Positions 57,946 to 64,000 of a stretch of DNA of 64,000 nt are shown in pieces. The notes beneath the pieces are model-generated. The model was not told the origin of the DNA, did no database searches, and saw only the letters and a program-made list of their open reading frames with translations. Source of the stretch: Histomonas meleagridis (lineage: Eukaryota > Parabasalia > Tritrichomonadida > Dientamoebidae); assembly GCA_020186115.1 (NCBI GenBank), contig WSYJ01000133.1, positions 186,001 to 250,000 of the forward strand, read 5' to 3'. Both the position numbers and the translations under genes were made by a program. Every line of letters begins with the position of its first letter. Position 1 is the first letter of the stretch.

Positions 57946-58761
57946 ATGAAGATAATAGAGTTTCGCATTATTCTCCCAACAAATGTGCCTCAATACCAAA
58001 TTGGAAATCTTTACATGTGTGCACAACGTACTCGCGAAGAATCTGGTGGTGGTGAAGGAATCGAAATTTTGAAAAATGAACCATACAATGATTGGAATGG
58101 TGAAAGTGGACAATTCACACACAAAGTACTACACTTCAAATCAAGGATTCCAGCTTTTATCCGCTGGGCAATACCTGATAAGTATCTTCATGTTCATGAA
58201 ACATCTCATAATGGTTATCCACATTTTCATACTGAATACCATATCCCAGGTCAAGATGATTGGTTTTATATGTTGGTTGAATCACAGCACATCCCTTATA
58301 CAAGAGATACACCAATTCCTGACAATTTAATGAACTTAAAACCAGAAGAGCTTGCTATGCGTAAAGTTTGTTACTTAGATATTGTTAATTCCAATCCAAA
58401 GCCACAAAAGAAAGAATGGGATATGCATAATTTTGTTTGTCCAGAAGCTGAAATCACTACTCCACTCTCAACACCCAAAAATACAAGAGATGAGACAAAG
58501 CCACCCGAATGGACTGAGACATATCCTGGTACAATGATGGTCTGTGTCAAGATTGTCAAGATTATGTTCAAGTGGAAGGGCCTCCAAACTGCAGTTGAAA
58601 AGCTTGCAACAGATTCTGTTTTCCATGACGTATTCCTTGACTCACACCGTGCATTGATGAGATGGGCTGATAAATGGTTCCCAATGAATATGGAACAAAT
58701 AAGAGCAATGGAGCAAGAACTCCAAGATGAACAAAAAACTCAAAAGTTCGATCAAGAATAA
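57946..58761 (+). CDS. Phosphatidylinositol transfer protein (class I-like)
   Basis: From MKIIEFRIILPTNVPQYQIG the protein has 271 residues, the length of single-domain PITPs. It has YQIGNLYMCAQRTREESGGG, VLHFKSRIPAFIRWAIPDKY, the Thr/Ser-rich lid region, KEWDMHNFVCPEAEIT, and the C-terminal MVCVKIVKIMFKWKGLQTAV then HRALMRWADKWFPMNMEQIR. In animal PITPs the membrane-docking pair is W-W in the F-K-W-W-G-L-Q motif; here it is W-K, so one tryptophan is lost. PITPs move PI and PC between membranes and support PI4P synthesis. The start at 57946 is preferred because the family begins here. The stop is GAATAAATAG. Confidence 0.9.
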   Translation: MKIIEFRIILPTNVPQYQIGNLYMCAQRTREESGGGEGIEILKNEPYNDWNGESGQFTHKVLHFKSRIPAFIRWAIPDKYLHVHETSHNGYPHFHTEYHIPGQDDWFYMLVESQHIPYTRDTPIPDNLMNLKPEELAMRKVCYLDIVNSNPKPQKKEWDMHNFVCPEAEITTPLSTPKNTRDETKPPEWTETYPGTMMVCVKIVKIMFKWKGLQTAVEKLATDSVFHDVFLDSHRALMRWADKWFPMNMEQIRAMEQELQDEQKTQKFDQE

Positions 58762-59180
58762 ATAGTCAATTTCAAGATCAAATTTAACTTTACTTAATGA
58801 AACTGAAATATGCTCTGTGAGGATTTAAGGATGTTTGAAATAAACTTGTTCAATAAAGCGATTTGATAATTATCATATGCCGAAATTAATTAAACAAAAT
58901 GCTTTTGTAAACCTGTGATTTTATTCAAAAACATCTTAAAATATATAAAAATTTGATTAAATTTGATTCTTCTCCTCAGAATTTTTGGTGAAATATCCTT
59001 TGCGAATTCATACCCATTGATTGTACAAGCAGGAAGAGTTGTGAATGAATATTTAAGTATTTTTATGCATACTGATTAATTTCCTTATAGTTGGATACCC
59101 TCAAGTCACCGAAATTATTAATTTTTTTTTGATAAAACAAGAAATTTCTTTTTGAACATGGGCCAAAGAAAATTAAAAAT
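58762..59180. other. Intergenic, AT-rich
   Basis: No gene is visible between the PITP gene and a fragment at 59181. It is mostly A/T runs. Confidence 0.5.
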
Positions 59181-59528
59181 TTGATTACCGATTTAAATGA
59201 TTTCATTGTAATATTTCAAAATGTTGTCAGTTCCCATTCCAAACATTATTACCAACAATGCTTGATATCAAAAGGAAATATATCGGAATTAATTAACATT
59301 TGGAAAACATTTTTAATGCATTTGAAATCAGATGAAGTCGCTAATGCTTTCGGTAATGCGCTTTGTATGAAATTAATTGATTTTTTGGCAGTAAATGTAT
59401 ATTTTTTACCAATGGAATTCCATGGTTAGAGAGGCATTGCAATTCACTTGCTTGCATATGCAAATGGAAATAATGAAGTTGCACAAGAAATAGCAAAACA
59501 TCAAAATGTTTTATTTTTATTTCATTAA
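59181..59528 (+). pseudogene. Broken helical-repeat gene fragment (tentative)
   Basis: The first frame reads MITDLNDFIVIFQNVVSSHS, then SELINIWKTFLMHLKSDEVA, and stops at 59429. A second frame continues directly, RGIAIHLLAYANGNNEVAQE and IAKHQNVLFLFH, stopping near 59528. The two together look like a helical-repeat (armadillo or TPR-like) piece with one frameshift. No family is identified, and the start is uncertain. Confidence 0.3.
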
Positions 59529-59678
59529 TGTTTCTGTAAAATATTAATAAATTATTTATGTTCATTACATTTTTTTCGCTTTCATATTATCTATTAATAA
59601 TATTAATAATATTTTTTTATATATTTATTTTGTGAATTTTTCATTTTCATGAAATTAATGTTGAAATTCTTACTTTCA

Positions 59679-60581
59679 TTACATCGATTGATGTGTATTT
59701 GTATCTTTTAATGTAGATTTCCTGCAGAAATAAATAATGAAAGCCACAATTACTATAAGAATTATCGCAATCACAGGATCAACAATTATATATGTTTTTT
59801 TTGAACCAGATTTTTCTTCTTTTTCAGGGGCTTCTGGATTATCTTCATAGTAATTCTCAGAGTATTCATCAGAGTTCAGCTCTTCAAATGTAAATCCGGT
59901 TGTATAAACTGGTGTACTCTCTTTTGGTGTTGTTTTGGTAGGAGATTGTGTATGAAGTTCTTCATAAATAATCGGACCATAGTCTTCATCAGCTTCTTAT
60001 AATTCAACAATTGTTACTTTAAATGGGTTAAACAAATGAAATTCAATATAACTATGGCACCTTAAATGCCCCTCAAAAATTATGCATATCAAATCATATG
60101 GATCTTTGGTTACTACAAAGTGAGTTGCTGGAGGGAACATCATTGTGTTTGAATCTTTCTTATTTATATCCTTGATTATTTTCAAATTCCTTTTTGTAGT
60201 AATGTTAAATATTATAGGTACATCACGATTACAAACTGATTCAAAAGAAGAGTGAACTAATGTAAATGATCTTGTTGAAACATGAGTATTCTTCTTATAT
60301 AGTGTTGAGGTAGAATCTTTAGAAGGTTTGTAAACAGTTGTAAATCCTGCTTTTGCTAATCTATCAAATCCTCTTTTAAAACTATAAAATGTGCACTTAA
60401 AATAATCAGTGATATTCCCATTGAAAAGTTCATTATCGAAGCTTGAAGTAAGTTTTGGATAAAATAAGTAATCATGAATTATTTTAGCTTCATCGTAATT
60501 TATAGGATCTGAAGGATTTTTTGACAACGATTTTAGTTTTTCCAAATCATTAAATACTTGTTTAAACCAATTATTTTTCAT
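59679..60581 (-). pseudogene. Type I surface protein with ART-like ectodomain, interrupted by stop
   Basis: From 60581 a 194-codon frame ends at TAA (59997-59999). Reading on in the same frame gives EADEDYGPIIYEELHTQSPT, a Pro/Thr/Glu-rich stalk, a membrane helix (VIAIILIVIVAFIIYFC) and a tail ending HQSM and stop at 59679. A single in-frame stop therefore separates ectodomain and anchor. The ectodomain resembles mono-ADP-ribosyltransferases: TVYKP (for the T-V-Y-R-G Arg motif), STRSFTLVHSSFES (for S-F-T-S-T-S) and NTMMFPPATHFVVTK (for E-x-E-V-L-F-P-P-G-T-x-F-x-V). Arg, Ser-Thr-Ser and both Glu are altered, so activity is unlikely. Secretion signal in this frame is not seen; a hydrophobic upstream fragment at 60610-60834 may be the missing N-terminus. 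Confidence 0.45.
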
Positions 60582-60609
60582 AAATATCTAATGGAACAAA
60601 GCTTGATAC

Positions 60610-60834
60610 TTAATTAAGTACACATTGTTTTAGAGCACTAGGATCTTGTAAATTTGGTGAAATGGCATGTAAACTATATGCTTTATTCTGATTTTCTGGA
60701 AAGAAACCTTGTGATTCTAGAGTACAAATTTCTAAAATATTAAAGAATAAATACATTAAAAATAAGTGCTTTATAATGAATAATTTATTTATGTTAACAT
60801 AAAATTTATATATATAAAGGTTTAAATACATCAA
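60610..60834 (-). pseudogene. Hydrophobic N-terminal fragment upstream of ART-like gene
   Basis: The frame has a strongly hydrophobic segment (IIKHLFLMYLFFNILEICTL) followed by ESQGFFPENQNKAYSLHAIS and stops at 60610. It would suit a signal peptide of the ART-like surface gene just downstream on the same strand, separated by a stop and frameshift. On its own it is unlikely to be a gene. Confidence 0.3.
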
Positions 60835-60863
60835 ACCAAATAGTATGAAAACAAAATAAATAA

Positions 60864-61001
60864 TCGGTTATGGGACCGATACCACATAACTGGGCTCGTG
60901 AAGGAAGACGCAGCTGATATAGCTGGGTTTATCGAGCCAATGCTGGCAATAATCCCGAGCCAGAGACCATCCGCAGAAGAACTGCTTTTCTCTCCATGGT
61001 T
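60864..61001 (+). ncRNA. Candidate structured RNA of unknown class
   Basis: This 138-base stretch is GC-rich in an AT-rich setting and can fold into consecutive hairpins on the plus strand: GGTTATG...CATAACT (about 60866-60894), GGCTCG...CGAGCC (about 60893-60938, with an inner CAGCTGATATAGCTG stem), CTGGC...GCCAG (about 60943-60963) and GCAGAAGAACTGC (60973-60985), followed by TTTT. The terminal hairpin plus T run fits RNA polymerase III termination. A tRNA lies 170 bases downstream on the other strand. It is not 5S, U6 or SRP RNA by inspection. The CTCGTGAAGG loop is slightly reminiscent of U1 stem-loop I, but there is no Sm-like site, so I do not name it. Confidence 0.45.
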
Positions 61002-61174
61002 GAATAAGATTTGATATAATAAAACAACTTGGTGTTATTGCTCAATAACAATTTATAATTTATTGATTTTTTAATGTGTTTAATATGTTTCGTATTATAT
61101 ATTCATTATTCGGTGATGAATTCCTATAAACTGAAGTCATAGAAATTTGACTGCAAGAACAAAATTAAAAAAAT

Positions 61175-61246
61175 GGGACTCCGCGGACTCGAACCACGTA
61201 CCTCACGATCTTCAGTCGTGTGCTCTCCCAGGTGAGCTAGAGTCCC
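61175..61246 (-). tRNA. tRNA-Phe (GAA)
   Basis: On the minus strand the 72-base sequence folds as a complete cloverleaf. The acceptor stem is GGGACTC/GAGTCCC, the D arm is GCTC...GAGC, the anticodon stem is CACGA/TCGTG with loop CTGAAGA (anticodon GAA, Phe), and the T arm is CGTGG/CCGCG with TTCGAGT in the loop. There is no intron and no encoded CCA. The 3' flank on the coding strand is ATTTTTTT, a good Pol III terminator. Internal A and B boxes (TAGCTCACCTGGG-type and GGTTCGAGTCC) are present. Confidence 0.97.
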
Positions 61247-61565
61247 TGTTGACTTTCACAAAAAAAAGTGCTTGTATTGAATATAGCCATCAATTAATGA
61301 TGTAATTGACATGTTTATCTTCATTAACTTGAAAAACACATTAATTATTGAAATAATATCATTAACTTATAAAACTAAAATATCATAATCATTTATAATA
61401 TGTCTGATTTTTGTGAAAGATATAATAAATAATGTATGAAAAAATATTAAGAATATATATATATATATATAAATCGAGAAAACATCAAACATTTCTAATA
61501 AACAAATACTATAAAAAATCCAAAAATTGTTTAATAAATGACAACAAATTTTATATATAATAACA
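61247..61565. other. Intergenic between tRNA and PI3K 3' end
   Basis: AT-rich, including an (AT) dinucleotide repeat near 61455-61472. It probably holds the tRNA upstream region and the 3' UTR of the kinase gene. Nothing else is seen. Confidence 0.5.
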
Positions 61566-63824
61566 TTAAGAAAAATTCATTTTTGCTTGATGAAGCCATT
61601 CGAAAATTTTTGGGAATAAAGCGGCGACACTTTTATCCACTTCGTTGACTATTAATTTTCCTGCTTGTTTCTCAGTCAAATCCAAGTGTAATCTATCCAA
61701 CAAAATTGCAGCAATTTTTGTATCTTCATTTGGCAAATGAGGCAATTCAGCTTCTCTCATCAAAGCTATTAGACAACAAATTTCGTCTGCTTTTCTTCGA
61801 ATTGCGTTATAAACCACTGCGCAATATCTTAAGAACTTTGTGTAACCTATAGTTTGTTTATCCTCTTTCGAATCGAAAGCAGCGATCATTTCAGGTATAA
61901 CACGGACGGCGCAAGGCAAAGGCTTTGGGTCTTGTCCGAACAAATATCCATAATCGACGTGGAAAAAGTTTCCATTCGAAGTCATTAACAAATTGTCGAG
62001 ATGTCGATCTCCTACGCCTAAAACATATGAAATTACGGTATACGCTGCCGAACTTTTAATGAATCGATCTCGACATTCTTCTTTATTCTCTTGGTCGAAG
62101 AATTCCTCCAAATTTCCATTCGTTTGTTCAAGGACTTTAGATATCGCTTTAGCTCCGACTACAAATTCACATAAACCAAATTCACGTGAAATAGGAACAA
62201 CGGAATAAGGTGTTAAATACATATCGATATTAAATCGCTTTAAGTTTTCATCAATGAAACGTATTGTAGTTAAGGCTAATGCATCTTGACGCATATCATC
62301 TCCGACTTTTAATATCGCAGAATATACATTTCCATTTTTATCTAAAAAGTCTAATTTTATAGGCTGAAGTGATGAACCAAAGACAATGATATTATCGATT
62401 GATACCTTTTCTACAACAAATGATGGACATAAAGGTAAACGAAATGGACGTTCAAATGTAATGTTTGAAAGTGAACTTCGAACATAATTCAGTTTGTTCT
62501 CTTTACCATTAATACTTTTAACGCCATTAATTATTTCTTTTAACAACATAATTTGTTTCTTACCATTATGAAGTTCTTTAAATAATGGCTCACAGCCGGG
62601 ATATGTTTTCCATTTATGATATATTCGTTTGACATCATTTTCTCGTTTGGATTTATCAGATTCGACATGAAATGCCCAATATGCAGCTACTGCAAATTCG
62701 GGATCATTTAAACTTGTTTGAACCATAAAATCAAATGCGGATTGTGATGGTATTGATTGTTCAACTATGAATGATGCTAAATTTAAGACTTCGTCATGTG
62801 ATGCTTTTGTTAATGATGTCATTACATATCGATCAATAATGTTTTGTGGTGTCTTTTTGACACGTGATGGAGATAATAGGAAAAGTGCTAATGTAATTGG
62901 TAATGTTAATTTGGTGGAAAATGAATTTAATTCAACATCCATGTATAAGAGCTTTAATAAGCCGGATGGATACTTAGAAGTGAATTCTTTATAACGTTTT
63001 AATAGTTCACGTTCATCTGGTGATGAATTGGAAAAATCAATGATCGGTCGATGAATAATAGATTTTAATTGATTAATACGAGGATACGGTGGCATAACAA
63101 CAGACTTAAAAAGTCGTGTATGGTGAACATTTATCTTAGAGTTAGGACAACTATAACAATCAAAACTTCCTTTTAATAATGCAGAAAAAGTGTCAGTTAC
63201 TGATTCAGAAAGTGAAATTATATCACCATGAAAAGTAGATGACTCATTAGAAGTTGTACGCTCTTTTGGAAAAACATCATTACTATTTGAATATGTGTTT
63301 GTAAAGGATGGTGATGGAATTCGTGGAAATGGTGGAAGAATATGAGGGAGATAAAATCGCATCAAATCACACATAACAGCACCAGAAGAATCAGTGGAGG
63401 TGGAACAATAAAGTGGAAATATATGTTCATCTGATATACTTGAACAGGTACCAACTGATATGGTTTGTGATGGGATACCTGGGATAGAATGAAGAAGCTC
63501 GATGGTAATGGAAAATTCTGGACGTGAAATTAGAGCTTTAGGATAATCTATTGTAAAATCAAATAATAAAATTTGATGGAATTGTGAGGATGATTGCTGA
63601 AAATCAAATGGAGAAACAATGTATTCATGAATGGTGGACCCAAGCATGGTTTTAAATTTAACTTCAAAACATGAAAGTGGATGATAAAGAATTCGATTAT
63701 TATGTTCGTCATGAGACTGTTTTAGAAGCTTCTTATGAAATAAGATGAATGGGCCTATAATTGCGCGGAGTCTAACATCTGTGGTTTCTGAAACTTGATT
63801 GAAAATTATTGCATTTTTTTTCAT
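61566..63824 (-). CDS. VPS34: Phosphatidylinositol 3-kinase, VPS34-like
   Basis: From MKKNAIIFNQVSETTDVRLR the protein has 752 residues. A C2-like region (about 1-150) comes first, then a PIK helical domain (about 250-420), and a kinase domain from about 450 with ILKVGDDMRQDALALTTIRF, LTPYSVVPISREFGLCEFVV, YVLGVGDRHLDNLLMTSNGN (catalytic loop, Asp and Asn present) and FFHVDYGYLFGQDPKPLP (activation DYG for DFG). The H-V-D-Y-G and D-P-K-P-L-P pattern is that of class III VPS34, which makes PI3P for endosomes and autophagy. A long linker (about 170-240) is Ser/Pro-rich. The start at 63824 is chosen over 63854, whose extra residues overlap promoter-like sequence. With CCZ1, it fits endosome maturation. 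Confidence 0.85.
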   Translation of the reverse strand: MKKNAIIFNQVSETTDVRLRAIIGPFILFHKKLLKQSHDEHNNRILYHPLSCFEVKFKTMLGSTIHEYIVSPFDFQQSSSQFHQILLFDFTIDYPKALISRPEFSITIELLHSIPGIPSQTISVGTCSSISDEHIFPLYCSTSTDSSGAVMCDLMRFYLPHILPPFPRIPSPSFTNTYSNSNDVFPKERTTSNESSTFHGDIISLSESVTDTFSALLKGSFDCYSCPNSKINVHHTRLFKSVVMPPYPRINQLKSIIHRPIIDFSNSSPDERELLKRYKEFTSKYPSGLLKLLYMDVELNSFSTKLTLPITLALFLLSPSRVKKTPQNIIDRYVMTSLTKASHDEVLNLASFIVEQSIPSQSAFDFMVQTSLNDPEFAVAAYWAFHVESDKSKRENDVKRIYHKWKTYPGCEPLFKELHNGKKQIMLLKEIINGVKSINGKENKLNYVRSSLSNITFERPFRLPLCPSFVVEKVSIDNIIVFGSSLQPIKLDFLDKNGNVYSAILKVGDDMRQDALALTTIRFIDENLKRFNIDMYLTPYSVVPISREFGLCEFVVGAKAISKVLEQTNGNLEEFFDQENKEECRDRFIKSSAAYTVISYVLGVGDRHLDNLLMTSNGNFFHVDYGYLFGQDPKPLPCAVRVIPEMIAAFDSKEDKQTIGYTKFLRYCAVVYNAIRRKADEICCLIALMREAELPHLPNEDTKIAAILLDRLHLDLTEKQAGKLIVNEVDKSVAALFPKIFEWLHQAKMNFS

Positions 63825-64000
63825 GATTGCATGTTTTACTATAGGGTGGTCCAAAAAACGATAGAGAAATGGTGTTGTTCACAGATATCAACTCAGATAG
63901 CAAAAAGTGACACCTCTCAATTTTTTGAGTGCAAAGTGGGGGAAATTCAATTTCCCAATTCATATTTCAGTTGGGAGAAACATATTTCTCTTAATACAAA
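63825..64000. promoter_or_regulatory. Upstream region of PI3K gene
   Basis: CTATCGTTTTTTGGACCACC on the coding strand (63845-63864) has the CTATCGTT word also found before RPS20. Further upstream is AAAAAGTGACACC (about 63903). The window ends in this interval, so the neighbouring gene is not seen. Confidence 0.4.

Noticed and set aside
60864-61001. 5S rRNA, U6, SRP RNA or RNase P RNA identity for the structured block
   Set aside because: None of their signature sequences could be found; the block is too short for RNase P and lacks the U6 ACAGAGA box.
54081-63855. The TATAGGGTGGTCC word at 63843-63855 as a partner terminal repeat of the mariner end at 54081
   Set aside because: It is 9.7 kb away beyond several intact genes and matches only in part; it is more simply part of the VPS34 promoter.

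Overview
The window reads as nuclear DNA of a parabasalid protist, most likely a Tritrichomonas (T. foetus-like) or near relative. The reasons are the very AT-rich composition, compact genes that are mostly intronless with very short 5' leaders, TAA stops that often run into a TAAA poly(A)-type signal, small R2R3 Myb factors of the trichomonad type, an ankyrin protein with a trichomonad-style N-terminus, a BspA-like leucine-rich surface-protein relic and mariner debris. I cannot name the species from sequence alone.

Layout. 1-827 is a broken inverted copy of the CCZ1-like gene at 13362-14546. 1090-16563 carries an importin-5-like karyopherin, a coiled-coil gene divergent from an unknown helical protein, a glycosylated membrane protein, a second coiled-coil protein, a pyrophosphatase-fold protein without its catalytic aspartates, CCZ1, ribosomal protein S20 and an ankyrin-RING protein. 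16699-31819 carries a BAR-like protein, a beta-helix surface protein, an ankyrin relic, RPN6, Asterix, Mediator 10, two paralogous Myb factors around a lipase-like hydrolase and a bromodomain protein, an acidic repeat protein and a macro-domain-like protein. 31820-37358 has transposon and surface-gene relics, SF3A2, a ZIP3/RNF212-type RING protein and a bromodomain-NET protein. 37743-50642 holds a second importin, an XPO7-like exportin, a large ankyrin gene built from repeated one-repeat exons, and a RIC1-like protein. 50643-54110 is a graveyard of BspA-like and mariner fragments. 54357-64000 holds ribosomal protein S2, an ABCE1-like protein with a degraded first ATPase site, a PI transfer protein, a degenerate ART-like surface gene, a structured RNA candidate, tRNA-Phe and a VPS34-like PI 3-kinase.

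Functionally most intact genes are housekeeping: nuclear transport (three karyopherins), membrane traffic (CCZ1, RIC1-like, VPS34, PITP), proteasome, ribosome and translation, ER membrane insertion, transcription and chromatin (Med10, two bromodomain proteins, two Mybs) and splicing (SF3A2). They are not operons; many are divergent pairs sharing 50-100 bp promoters.

The observations most worth following up are the periodic ankyrin exon array, whose intervening sequences have odd boundaries and share a motif with another ankyrin gene; two apparent pseudoenzymes (pyrophosphatase and ABCE1); the meiotic-type RING protein; a multi-hairpin RNA candidate near 60.9 kb; and short promoter words repeated upstream of unrelated genes.
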